A DNA stretch of 37,922 nt, taken from positions 1 to 37,922 of the forward strand of contig JAFBAN010000229.1 in assembly GCA_019247775.1 (NCBI GenBank), written 5' to 3'. Of the stretch, positions 8,197 to 16,214 are shown piece by piece. The position numbers and the translations under genes are program-made. The number at the start of each line of letters is the position of its first letter. Positions within the stretch are counted from its first letter, which is position 1. This DNA comes from Chitinophagaceae bacterium (GTDB lineage Bacteria > Bacteroidota > Bacteroidia > Chitinophagales > Chitinophagaceae). The notes beneath the pieces are model-generated. The model searched no databases. It was not told the origin of the DNA and saw nothing but the letters and a program-made list of their open reading frames with translations.

Positions 8197-10299
8197 ATGC
8201 GCAGTTATGGACCAAATTTCAGGCGATCGCATCCGTTTATCCGTCTGCTGGTGGCATTGGTTGTCGGGATACTGGTGCAGCGATACATCGATCTTCCGCT
8301 TGCACTCATCGCTATCATTTTGCTGATCGCTATAGCCGGCTGGCTTTTCATTCGCTTCGCAACGATACAGCACAAATTCCGCTGGCGATGGATAGGCGGG
8401 ATCAGCATTTTTCTCTGCCTGTTTGCCGCAGGAGCAGTACTGGTGTATACGAAAGACATCCGCCATCGCAGCGCATGGATAGGATACCAGCTAAACGCCA
8501 ACCTCTTACTGGTAACAGTGAACGAACCTCTGACTGCAAAAGCAAGATCGTTTAAAACAACGGCCCTTGTAAAAGCAGTGTACGTAAACAGGAAATGGGA
8601 ACCGGTAACAGGGACGCTGCTTGTTTATTTCGCCAGGCCGTCGGTATCAGGCCGCCTGCATTCAGACACCTTTCCCTTAGTTCAATATGGGTCGAGGCTT
8701 GTGATCCGCAAGCCGCTGCAGCAGATCCTCGGCCCAGGCAATCCGGGCGCTTTTGACTACGGGAAATATTGCGCGGCACAAAATATCTATCACCAGGTGT
8801 ACCTGCAGCCGAAAGATTATTTGCTGCTCCCCGGCCCCGATGCAAATAATTTTACCGCCGGCCTGTTGAACGTACGCGACAGGGTGTTATCAACGCTGAG
8901 ACAGTTCATCCCCGGTGAAAAAGAAGCCGGGGTTGCCGAGGCCTTGCTGATCGGTTACCGGAACGACCTGGACAAGGAGCTGGTGCAGGCATACAGCAAC
9001 ACCGGCGTGGTGCATATCATTGCCATCAGTGGGTTACATCTGGGGATGATCTATGGCCTGCTGGTTGCTCTATTCAAGCCTTTCCGCCGGTTCAGGGGCT
9101 CAAAGCTGGTTAAACCGGTATTCATTCTCGCCGTACTTTGGGGCTTTTCGCTATTAACCGGCGCTGCCGCCTCCATTCTGCGTTCGGCAGTGATGTTCTC
9201 CTTCATCGTTATTGGCGAAAGCCTGGGACGGAAGACCCGTATCTACAATACACTGGCTGCATCCGCATTTTGTCTTTTGGTATATGATCCCGGGATGCTT
9301 TGGGATGTGGGCTTTCAATTATCCTATGCCGCCGTACTCAGCATCATCATTTTTATGAAACCAATCTACCGTCAGATCTATTGCCGTAATAAGATATTGA
9401 ATATGGTGTGGGAGCTCAATTCCATCACACTGGCTGCGCAGATCCTTACCCTTCCATTGCTTCTTTTTTATTTTCACCAGTTCCCCAACCTGTTCCTGTT
9501 CACCAATTTTATCGCCGTGCCGCTCTCCGGATTTATTCTGTACGGTGAACTGATCCTGCTGCTGGTAACGCAGATCCCATTCATCAACAACCTGGCCGGC
9601 ATGTGCTCCGCCTTCCTGATCAGGCAGATGGACGGTGTGATCGAACGGACCGATCGGTTACCGTTTGGCGCTACCGTAAATATTCCCTTTATACTCAGCC
9701 AGGCCATCCTGCTTTACGCCGGTATCAGCCTGCTGGCCTGGTGGATCTTTCAGAAAAACAAACCCGCGTTGCTGGGTGGCTGCTTCATTATTTTGTTGCT
9801 CATCGCTACACACAGCGTCACCACTATTCAACAAAAAAGGCAGCGCCTGCTGCTTGTTTACAATATCCCGAAACAAAGCGCCATGGATATCATCGAAGGA
9901 AAACAATACAATTTTTATGGTGATACCGGCCTGCTCCGGAACAGATCGCTCCAGAACTTTCACCTGCAGCCGGCCCGCATCCTGTATGGGGTTGCCGGCC
10001 GGTGTTCAGCCGCATCTGTCCCTCCATCCCGGCCCTTGCGAACCGGCCACACCACTATCCTATTGGTTGACCCGGCATTTCATCTGCCCCGGACAAGGCT
10101 GCATGCAGACCTCGTCGTTTTCAGTCACAGGCCACGACTTTCAGTTCCGCAGCTGGCAGCAGTGATCGATTGTCCACAATATGTATTCGACAGCAGTAAT
10201 CCATTGTGGAAAATCCGGGAATGGAAAAAACAGGCCGACAGCCTACATTTGCGCCATCACTCCGTGCCAGAACAGGGCGCATTTCAAATGGCACTCTAA
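8197..10299 (+). CDS. comEC: ComEC/Rec2 family DNA uptake channel protein
   Basis: 700 aa from the ATG at 8197; a TTG at 8182 would add five residues. An N-terminal DUF4131 region with several membrane helices (LLVALVVGILVQRYIDLPLA) is followed by the Competence domain. Its core reads AISGLHLGMIYGLL near residue 275, then a series of membrane segments ending near residue 540. The C-terminal part resembles a degenerate metallo-beta-lactamase-like domain without the HxHxDH zinc motif; to my knowledge this is common in Bacteroidota ComEC. It would form the inner-membrane channel for single-stranded DNA during natural transformation. comF lies 15 kb away in this window, also on the plus strand. 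purH follows with a 26-base gap. Confidence 0.9.
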   Translation: MRSYGPNFRRSHPFIRLLVALVVGILVQRYIDLPLALIAIILLIAIAGWLFIRFATIQHKFRWRWIGGISIFLCLFAAGAVLVYTKDIRHRSAWIGYQLNANLLLVTVNEPLTAKARSFKTTALVKAVYVNRKWEPVTGTLLVYFARPSVSGRLHSDTFPLVQYGSRLVIRKPLQQILGPGNPGAFDYGKYCAAQNIYHQVYLQPKDYLLLPGPDANNFTAGLLNVRDRVLSTLRQFIPGEKEAGVAEALLIGYRNDLDKELVQAYSNTGVVHIIAISGLHLGMIYGLLVALFKPFRRFRGSKLVKPVFILAVLWGFSLLTGAAASILRSAVMFSFIVIGESLGRKTRIYNTLAASAFCLLVYDPGMLWDVGFQLSYAAVLSIIIFMKPIYRQIYCRNKILNMVWELNSITLAAQILTLPLLLFYFHQFPNLFLFTNFIAVPLSGFILYGELILLLVTQIPFINNLAGMCSAFLIRQMDGVIERTDRLPFGATVNIPFILSQAILLYAGISLLAWWIFQKNKPALLGGCFIILLLIATHSVTTIQQKRQRLLLVYNIPKQSAMDIIEGKQYNFYGDTGLLRNRSLQNFHLQPARILYGVAGRCSAASVPPSRPLRTGHTTILLVDPAFHLPRTRLHADLVVFSHRPRLSVPQLAAVIDCPQYVFDSSNPLWKIREWKKQADSLHLRHHSVPEQGAFQMAL

Positions 10300-10325
10300 C
10301 GGCCAATGCCGGCAAAGCAACCAAC

Positions 10326-11828
10326 ATGCAAAAAAAAATTCAATCTGCTCTTATTTCCGTTTTTTATAAAGACGGCCTCGAACCTATTGCCCGGAAATTA
10401 CATGAACTCGGTATTACCATTTATTCCACCGGCGGTACCCAGAAATTCCTGGAAGATCTCGGTGTGGGCTGTGTACCCGTGGAGAGCCTTACAACCTATC
10501 CTTCTATTTTAGGCGGCCGGGTCAAAACCCTGCACCCTGCTGTATTCGGCGGCATTCTCGGCAGGCGTTATGAAGCACAGGATCTGGCGGAAATGAAACA
10601 ATACGCAATTCCGGAGATAGACCTGGTGATCGTTGACCTCTATCCCTTCGAGGAAACATTGCGCACCACCACCGAAGAAAAGCTGATCATTGAAAAAATA
10701 GACATCGGGGGACCATCTATGATCCGTGCAGCGGCCAAAAATTTCCGCGACCTGGTAGTGATCGCCGCCAAAGATGATTATGCTGCGCTCGAAAAATTGC
10801 TCACGGAACAAAAAGGCGAAACCTCCATCGAACAGCGAAAGACTTTTGCAGCAAAAGCTTTCGAAGTGGTAATGCATTATGATATCGCCATCAGCGATTA
10901 TTTCAACCCCGGCACACAGCAATCGTTGCGTTATGGTGAAAACCCGCACCAGCAGGCGGTTTTCAAGGGCGATCTCGACCAGTTATTCAACCAGCTCAAT
11001 GGCAAAGAGCTTTCGTACAATAACCTGGTAGATGTAGATGCTGCCGTGCAACTCATCAATGAATTCCGCTCTGCCCGTCAGAGTGATGAAGCGGTGTTTG
11101 CGATCATCAAGCACACCAATGTCTGCGGCATCGCTTCAAGGGATACGGTGAAAGAAGCCTGGGATGCCGCTCTGGCTGGCGATCCTGAAAGCGCATTCGG
11201 CGGCGTACTGGTCTGCAGCAACTCAATCGATAAAGAAACTGCCAATGCCATCAATGAGATCTTCTTCGAAGTGCTTATCGCTCCGCAGTTCGACGCGGAT
11301 GCATTGGACGTGCTCAAAAGCAAAAAGAACCGCATCCTTTTACAACTGCACGATCATAGCGGGCAGCTCAGATCGCCTTCGCGCTCCATCCTCAACGGAA
11401 CACTGGAACAGGATTCGGATATCGGCAATTTTACCAAATGGGATGAGGTGGGCGGCCGCGAAACTTCTGCGCTTGAGAAAGAAGAACTAGTTTTTGCAAA
11501 CATCGTCTGCAAACATTTAAAGAGTAATGCCATTGCACTCGTGAAGAACAGGCAGCTGGTAGGCAAAGGCTGCGGACAAACAAGCCGTATCGATTCATTG
11601 CGCCAGGCCATCGAAAAAGCGAAACAGTTCAATTTCGACCTGAAAGGCGCGGTACTGGCTTCGGATGCCTTCTTTCCCTTCAACGACTGTGTGCAGATCG
11701 CCCATACCGCGGGCATCGAAGCATTCATACAACCGGGCGGTTCTGTTCGCGATAAAGACAGCGTTGAATACTGTGTCGCCAACAACCTCGCCATGGTCAT
11801 GACCGGCATGCGCCATTTCAAACATTGA
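10326..11828 (+). CDS. purH: Bifunctional AICAR transformylase / IMP cyclohydrolase
   Basis: 500 aa from the ATG at 10326. Upstream in-frame codons to 10206 overlap comEC and are not conserved in style, so they are excluded. The N-terminal MGS-like IMP cyclohydrolase domain shows STGGTQKFLEDLG and KTLHPAVFGGILGRR. The C-terminal transformylase domain shows SLRYGENPHQQA and the catalytic K262-H263 in KHTNVCGIAS. The enzyme performs the last two steps of purine synthesis, AICAR to FAICAR to IMP, in the cytosol. The length matches the family (about 500-530). An inverted repeat sits 15 bases after the stop codon and separates it from a convergent gene. Confidence 0.97.
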   Translation: MQKKIQSALISVFYKDGLEPIARKLHELGITIYSTGGTQKFLEDLGVGCVPVESLTTYPSILGGRVKTLHPAVFGGILGRRYEAQDLAEMKQYAIPEIDLVIVDLYPFEETLRTTTEEKLIIEKIDIGGPSMIRAAAKNFRDLVVIAAKDDYAALEKLLTEQKGETSIEQRKTFAAKAFEVVMHYDIAISDYFNPGTQQSLRYGENPHQQAVFKGDLDQLFNQLNGKELSYNNLVDVDAAVQLINEFRSARQSDEAVFAIIKHTNVCGIASRDTVKEAWDAALAGDPESAFGGVLVCSNSIDKETANAINEIFFEVLIAPQFDADALDVLKSKKNRILLQLHDHSGQLRSPSRSILNGTLEQDSDIGNFTKWDEVGGRETSALEKEELVFANIVCKHLKSNAIALVKNRQLVGKGCGQTSRIDSLRQAIEKAKQFNFDLKGAVLASDAFFPFNDCVQIAHTAGIEAFIQPGGSVRDKDSVEYCVANNLAMVMTGMRHFKH

Positions 11829-11843
11829 CAACTTTTGGGAAGT

Positions 11844-11893
11844 TTAGCCGCAGATCCGCAGAGTGCTTAAAAAATCTGCGAATCTGCGGCTAA
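11844..11893. repeat. Inverted repeat R4 (word ccgcagat), between convergent genes
   Basis: Arms 11844-11862 and 11875-11893 pair at 18 of 19 positions around a 12-base A-rich loop. Each arm contains the 8-base word cgcagatc or its complement twice. It may act as a bidirectional terminator for purH and the convergent deacetylase gene. Confidence 0.8.
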
Positions 11894-11908
11894 TTTTTAA
11901 CGGCGTCT

Positions 11909-13225
11909 TTACCCGAAATTGGATTGCAGGAATTGCTCATACATCCGCCTCCACTCAACCCATTCAGGCTGCAAGGTCAGGAAATGATTGTGAAACAGGG
12001 TGATCAGTTCTCCTTCCACATTTTTTACCGTATCGTAATAATACTGTATCTCCGCCCCGGCCTGCTCGGCAGAATAGTGCTGCTGAAAGAAAGAGTTCGC
12101 TTCCATGAAACAGAAAGGATGCACCACTAGTTGCGTCACCTGCTCTTTTTCCAGGTCGTACCAGCGAAAAGGCAGGGCATAAGAAGCCCGGAAACCGTTA
12201 ACCGTGCCATAGGCCATTGAATGATCATCCGTAATACCCGCGGCACTCAGCCGGCGGTAAGAATGCGGCAGTGTAAAACGCAGGTAATGGTTCCGGGAAA
12301 CGAATATCCTATGTCCTACAATCGCTTCCAGTTTTTCTTTTTCCTGCAGCAATAAGCCTTCCTCATCCCCGCTCCTCCAGGAAGGATGTAGCCCGGTCAC
12401 ATACACAGCGGCTAGTTTCTTATATAATCTTTGCAAGGCAGCACTGGCGGCAGGCAAATTCTTGTCATACAATCCGCGTTTGATAAGCGTCAGAAAAAAA
12501 TAGGCCGGCTTCAGCCGGTAGCGGGCATGCAGTTCATCCAGCCAGCCGAATGTATCGAAGGGATCTGCATGCCTTCCGGTATAGCTATTACCCCGCTCGA
12601 TCACTTTATCGATCTTACCCTGCAGCAGGTCGCGGAAAAAACCGGCTACATTTTTCCATACCGGCTGCGCAGCATAAGCATAGGCAATATCAATATCATA
12701 GGTAGGAAGGAAACGGAACTTGGAATGCTGCATTTTGAATGTGGGCTGCGGAAATTTTGCGGATAATTCCACATCTAATCGCTGCATCCATAGATTTACC
12801 AGAGGCTGGTTGAGGAATTCATTCCGGTAAGCCAGGCTGTTCTCATGCGCGTACCGCCCATAAGCATCCACTGAATGGGGCAGATATTCTTCATAGCGGG
12901 AGATCAGGTAAAAAGCGGCGGCGAAAAGATCGAAAGGGATATCTCCCGCCGTTCTGAAAAAAACCTTCAAACCATTCCATTCGAAACAATCAGGCGATTG
13001 CGGTTTGATCGCGTTCTCAGTCAGCAATCCATGTGGCTGTATATGCAGGGCGCCGGTTATTGGATCGGGAGAATAATTAATAACAGGTCCGGCATGTGCT
13101 TCGATCTCTGCCTTATCCGAACTGATCCGGACCTTCCCGCCCGAAAGGGTATTTGCGATATAACCCAGCCGCGGCGAAACCTCCGGCGTATAGATCAACA
13201 GCTCATTAGTAATTGCTCTATCCAA
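11909..13225 (-). CDS. Polysaccharide deacetylase family protein (Bacteroidota type)
   Basis: 438 aa. The NodB-like core begins FRFLPTYDIDIAYAYA near residue 170, where TYDID stands at the position of the metal-binding Asp motif. It continues with KPAYFFLTLI and VTGLHPSWRS (second metal site) and ends in LITLFHNHFLT. This matches a Bacteroidota branch of carbohydrate esterase family 4, often linked to envelope polysaccharides. No signal peptide is evident, so the location is uncertain. The start is unclear: no ATG exists near the beginning, an in-frame TAA lies directly upstream, and TTG at 13225 is the best candidate. The first codons come from a repeat arm (R5), so the true start may be a later CTG or TTG near LLIYTPE. 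Confidence 0.75.
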   Translation of the reverse strand: MDRAITNELLIYTPEVSPRLGYIANTLSGGKVRISSDKAEIEAHAGPVINYSPDPITGALHIQPHGLLTENAIKPQSPDCFEWNGLKVFFRTAGDIPFDLFAAAFYLISRYEEYLPHSVDAYGRYAHENSLAYRNEFLNQPLVNLWMQRLDVELSAKFPQPTFKMQHSKFRFLPTYDIDIAYAYAAQPVWKNVAGFFRDLLQGKIDKVIERGNSYTGRHADPFDTFGWLDELHARYRLKPAYFFLTLIKRGLYDKNLPAASAALQRLYKKLAAVYVTGLHPSWRSGDEEGLLLQEKEKLEAIVGHRIFVSRNHYLRFTLPHSYRRLSAAGITDDHSMAYGTVNGFRASYALPFRWYDLEKEQVTQLVVHPFCFMEANSFFQQHYSAEQAGAEIQYYYDTVKNVEGELITLFHNHFLTLQPEWVEWRRMYEQFLQSNFG

Positions 13226-13256
13226 TTATTAATTACTAATTATTAATTATCAATTG
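13204..13256. repeat. AT-rich heptamer repeat R5 (word aattatt)
   Basis: From 13224 the sequence reads aattatt, aattact, aattatt, aattatc, aattg: four and a half units with an exact 7-base step. A shorter inverse arm (cattagtaattg) lies at 13204-13215. The element covers the stop codon of the lutB-like gene (13250-13252) and the first codons of the deacetylase frame. Confidence 0.85.
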
Positions 13257-14629
13257 CCGCCTTTCCGCTCCTTCCATAATTCATTGAAAGTTTTCTGACT
13301 GAAATCCAGTTCAGCCCTATGCGCTGTCCAACCTTTGAATACCTTATTCACCACCCAGTTCTTCATTTTACCATTGCCCATATTCATCATGCTCCGGTTG
13401 AGACTGGCGGTCTTCCAGACCTTCCAGGCAACCCGTTCCGACATCGCGCTGGCGCCGTGCGTAACGGCTTCATGCCGGTTATCGAGCAACAGCTCATGCA
13501 GGTTGATGCGCACGGGGCATACTTCCGTGCAATTTCCGCAGAGTGAAGAAGCATAACTCAGGTGTTTGTATTCCGACATCCCGCTCAGGTAAGGCGTGAT
13601 CACACTGCCGATCGGACCGCTGTAGGTTGTTTCATATGCATGGCCGCCGATATTCTTGTACACGGGACAGGCATTGAGACAGGCGCCGCAGCGGATGCAG
13701 TACAACGCTTCACGGGCCGTTGGATTCATCAGCAGGTTGGTACGGCCGTTATCCAGGAGGATCACATACATTTCTTCCGGGCCATCAACTTCATCCCGCT
13801 GCCTCGGTCCGGAAATGATCGTATTGTAAACCGTGATCTGCTGACCGGTTCCATAAGTAGCGAGCAGCGGCCAAAACAAAGGCAGGTCGTGAATAGAAGG
13901 GATCAGTTTCTCAATACCAACGATAGCGATATGCGTTTTCGGCCAGGCACAGCTCAGGCGGCCATTGCCTTCATTCTCCGTTACCGCTATCCCGCCGATA
14001 TCCGCCACGATAAAATTGGCTCCGGTAACGCCCACCTCTGCCTGCACATATTTCTCGCGCAGCAGTTTGCGCGCAACAAGCGTGAGTTCTTCCGGAGTAA
14101 GCCCATAAGGCGTGCCCAGTTTTTCGGCGAAAAGGCGGGCCACATCCTCCTTGCTTTTGTGCATTGCCGGCGTTACGATATGATAGGGAGCTTCACCGTC
14201 GAGCTGCTGGATGTACTCACCGAGATCGGTCTCCACACTCTCGATACCATTCTCTTCGAGAAAATGGTTGAGATGGATCTCCTCCGTTACCATGCTCTTG
14301 CTTTTGACCAGGGTTTTACAGTTCTTCTCTTTGCAGATCTTTCCAACCGCTTCCAAAGCCTGTTCCGCATTCTCCGCCCAGATCACTTTGGCGCCGCGGG
14401 CGGTGATCTTTCGCTCAAATTCTTCCAGGTAGCGGTCCATATGTTCGATCGCATCCCATTTCCGGTTCTTGGCGCGTTCGCGCGCCGTCATTACATCGGA
14501 GAACTGGCTCTTGCCCATCGGCACCACCGCATTATATTTGCCGATATTGAAATTGATCTTGCGCCGGTGCTCAAGATCGGCAGCTTTAATAGTGCTCTTG
14601 GCGATAAAGGAAGCGGCTGTTTCTTTCAT
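13250..14629 (-). CDS. lutB: LutB-type iron-sulfur protein, LUD domain plus 2x 4Fe-4S
   Basis: 459 aa. An N-terminal LUD domain (roughly residues 70-290) includes GVTGANFIVADIGGIAVTEN. Two ferredoxin-type clusters follow: CIRCGACLNACPVYKNIGGH near residue 310 and CGNCTEVCPVRINLHELLL near residue 360. This order matches LutB/LldF, a subunit of the LutABC L-lactate oxidation complex. LutA and LutC are not adjacent, so partners must be elsewhere. The ATG at 14629 begins the conserved region. The stop codon lies inside repeat R5. The DUF3109 gene is 49 bases upstream on the same strand, so the two may be cotranscribed. Confidence 0.88.
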   Translation of the reverse strand: MKETAASFIAKSTIKAADLEHRRKINFNIGKYNAVVPMGKSQFSDVMTARERAKNRKWDAIEHMDRYLEEFERKITARGAKVIWAENAEQALEAVGKICKEKNCKTLVKSKSMVTEEIHLNHFLEENGIESVETDLGEYIQQLDGEAPYHIVTPAMHKSKEDVARLFAEKLGTPYGLTPEELTLVARKLLREKYVQAEVGVTGANFIVADIGGIAVTENEGNGRLSCAWPKTHIAIVGIEKLIPSIHDLPLFWPLLATYGTGQQITVYNTIISGPRQRDEVDGPEEMYVILLDNGRTNLLMNPTAREALYCIRCGACLNACPVYKNIGGHAYETTYSGPIGSVITPYLSGMSEYKHLSYASSLCGNCTEVCPVRINLHELLLDNRHEAVTHGASAMSERVAWKVWKTASLNRSMMNMGNGKMKNWVVNKVFKGWTAHRAELDFSQKTFNELWKERKGGN

Positions 14630-14678
14630 GTTTGATCAATCGGTTTACTATCGCATTGGATCGATATGGCAGTATTCG

Positions 14679-15266
14679 TTACCCGTTATTCTTCATATGC
14701 TCCGCAGTAGCAACGAGCCGCTCATAAAATTCCTGACCGTATTTCCTGATCAGCGAATCTTTCAGGAAAACATAGACAGGCACTTTTAATTTCTTTCCGA
14801 GACTGCATGCCGCGCGACAAAGATCTTCCCGCGGTTCATAATTTACATATTCCACATCCGGGTCCCGCTTGCTTTTCTGGATCTTGATCGGGAACAGGTG
14901 ACAACTCAGCGGCTTTTTCCAGTCGAGCTTACCCTCATTGTACGCATGCTCGATGCCGCATTTGATGACACCTTGCTTATCCCGGTAGCCATACGCACAG
15001 ATCCCGCCATTGATGGTCGGCGTTACCCAGCCGAATTCTTTATCGTACAGGTATTTTCCCTGGCGCTCCACTTCCCTGATGCCTTCCGGCGTCATATAGG
15101 GTTTGATCACTTCGTAATACTCCTTCAGTTTTTCCAGTTCCCATTTTTCCATGGGCGCGCCGGCATCGCCGTCTTCGCAGCAACCGCCTTTGCATTTACT
15201 GAGATCGCATACAAACTGTTCCTGCACCACTTCATCACTCACCAGCACATTATCGATAGCTATCAT
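14679..15266 (-). CDS. DUF3109 family cysteine-rich protein
   Basis: 195 aa. The N-terminal CDLSKCKGGCC is a CxxxxCxxxCC cluster like that of YkgJ-type proteins. More cysteines follow in NGGICAYGYRDKQGVIKCG, CHLFPIKI and CRAACSLGKK, enough for a metal or Fe-S site. DUF3109 is widespread in Bacteroidota and has no established function. No signal peptide is seen. It probably forms a unit with the downstream lutB-like gene. Confidence 0.85.
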   Translation of the reverse strand: MIAIDNVLVSDEVVQEQFVCDLSKCKGGCCEDGDAGAPMEKWELEKLKEYYEVIKPYMTPEGIREVERQGKYLYDKEFGWVTPTINGGICAYGYRDKQGVIKCGIEHAYNEGKLDWKKPLSCHLFPIKIQKSKRDPDVEYVNYEPREDLCRAACSLGKKLKVPVYVFLKDSLIRKYGQEFYERLVATAEHMKNNG

Positions 15267-15304
15267 GGGCTCAAAGATAACCGAACACCTCCAGAATTCG
15301 CCCT

Positions 15305-15346
15305 AATCTGCGAATCTGCGGCTTTAAAAAGCTGCAGCAGCAGATT
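15305..15346. repeat. Imperfect inverted repeat R6 (aatctgcg word)
   Basis: Left arm aatctgcgaatctgcggctt and right arm aagctgcagcagcagatt are imperfect complements around a short A-rich loop. The left arm carries the same 8-base word as R4 (tctgcgaa). It lies upstream of the DUF3109 start. The rest of 15267-15452 shows no ORF or clear signal. Confidence 0.6.
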
Positions 15347-15452
15347 CATAGCATAAAGCGGTCAGGATATTAACAAATCATAACGTAACTAAAGCCTGTG
15401 AGAACCGTCTGATTGATAGCGCTGGCGTCTGGGTGATGGTCAGTGTTTGCCT

Positions 15453-15477
15453 GGCCGCTCTTCGGAGCGGCCTTTTT
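15453..15477. terminator. Strong hairpin at the gldD 3' end
   Basis: ggccgctc-ttcg-gagcggcc is a perfect 8-bp stem with a tetraloop, followed by ttttt on the plus strand. The gldD stop codon (15476-15478) overlaps the T run. For the minus-strand gldD transcript the hairpin comes directly after the stop codon but lacks a following U tract; for any plus-strand transcript it is a canonical terminator. Confidence 0.75.
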
Positions 15478-16063
15478 AATTCTTCCACCTGAACGTATTG
15501 ATCAGGTGTTTCAGGTCTTCCAGCAAAAACTGGTTAACTATGCCCAGCGAATCGGCATTGGGCGTGGCGTCGAAATACAAAGCTCCCCGCAGAAAATGCC
15601 TGGTAGTATCGGTAAGGAAGAACTGGTTGGCAGTAGCAACATCCCCGCCCACCGTAAAGAACATCCCGTGAACGCCATTCTTTGTCGCCAGCGCCGAATC
15701 ATCTATCGAATAGGCTTTGGACGAATGCTTGCCCGTAAGCAGGTAGGAATGTTTGATCAGCGTATCGAATTTGTTACGGCCGATCTCTTTATAGCTGATA
15801 TAGATCCGTCCGGCAAACTGCGGAAAGTCCACATTGATCCACCACGGATTCTCCGTAGCCTCCCCAAAATAAGTGCTGTCCTTCACGATCTTCGCATACA
15901 CCGGATACTCGAACGAATAGGGATACCCCGCCTGGTCGAAAACCTGGTACTTTCTCTCCGGAAAATCGATCTTAAAATATCCCTTCGGCCGCGGCGTATA
16001 GTCGCTGTTGCACGAAAGGATCACCAGGGAAGCCAACAGAACTATAAAGGCACTGAATTTCAT
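15476..16063 (-). CDS. gldD: Gliding motility lipoprotein GldD
   Basis: 195 aa. A lipoprotein signal peptide ends at the lipobox VILSC (Cys near residue 18). The mature start (YTPRPKGYFKIDFPERKYQ) is the characteristic GldD opening. The rest is beta-rich with FGEATENPWWINVDFPQF. In Flavobacterium johnsoniae GldD is required for gliding; it is a membrane lipoprotein of the gliding/type IX secretion gene set, though its exact task is unknown. gldE lies directly upstream on the same strand, as in other Bacteroidota, but here separated by two heptamer repeats (R7, R8). Confidence 0.92.
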   Translation of the reverse strand: MKFSAFIVLLASLVILSCNSDYTPRPKGYFKIDFPERKYQVFDQAGYPYSFEYPVYAKIVKDSTYFGEATENPWWINVDFPQFAGRIYISYKEIGRNKFDTLIKHSYLLTGKHSSKAYSIDDSALATKNGVHGMFFTVGGDVATANQFFLTDTTRHFLRGALYFDATPNADSLGIVNQFLLEDLKHLINTFRWKN

Positions 16064-16096
16064 AATTGTTCATTAGTTGTAACCATCAGCTGCGCG

Positions 16097-16145
16097 GTCT
16101 ATAGTCCATGGTCCATGGTCCATGGTCCATGGTCCAAGTCGATAG
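16097..16145. repeat. Heptamer repeat R7 (word gtccatg)
   Basis: Units gtccatg at 16104, 16111, 16118 and 16125, then gtccaag and tcgatag, step exactly 7 bases. The ends (ctatag and tcgatag) make the whole block an imperfect palindrome. The same words recur in the inner arms at 18212-18294. It lies between the gldE stop codon and the gldD start. Confidence 0.9.
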
Positions 16146-16172
16146 TTTTTTTACAGACATGCAGTATTGACC

Positions 16173-16214
16173 GGACTCCAGACTCCTAACTCCAGACTCC
16201 AGACTCCAAACTAT
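16173..16214. repeat. Heptamer repeat R8 (word agactcc) touching the gldE stop codon
   Basis: Five units from 16173 with a 7-base step: ggactcc, agactcc, taactcc, agactcc, agactcc, then aaactat. The last unit overlaps the gldE TAG (16211-16213). On the gldE coding strand the units read ggagtct, ggagtct, ggagtta, ggagtct, ggagtcc, almost the same order as the element inside mutL. Confidence 0.9.

Noticed and set aside
10206-10325. N-terminal extension of purH
   Set aside because: It overlaps the comEC 3' end and the PurH family starts at the Met at 10326.
13562-14635. Plus-strand open frame of 357 codons opposite the lutB-like gene
   Set aside because: The minus strand encodes a well-supported LUD/4Fe-4S protein with intact motifs; the opposite frame shows no family features.
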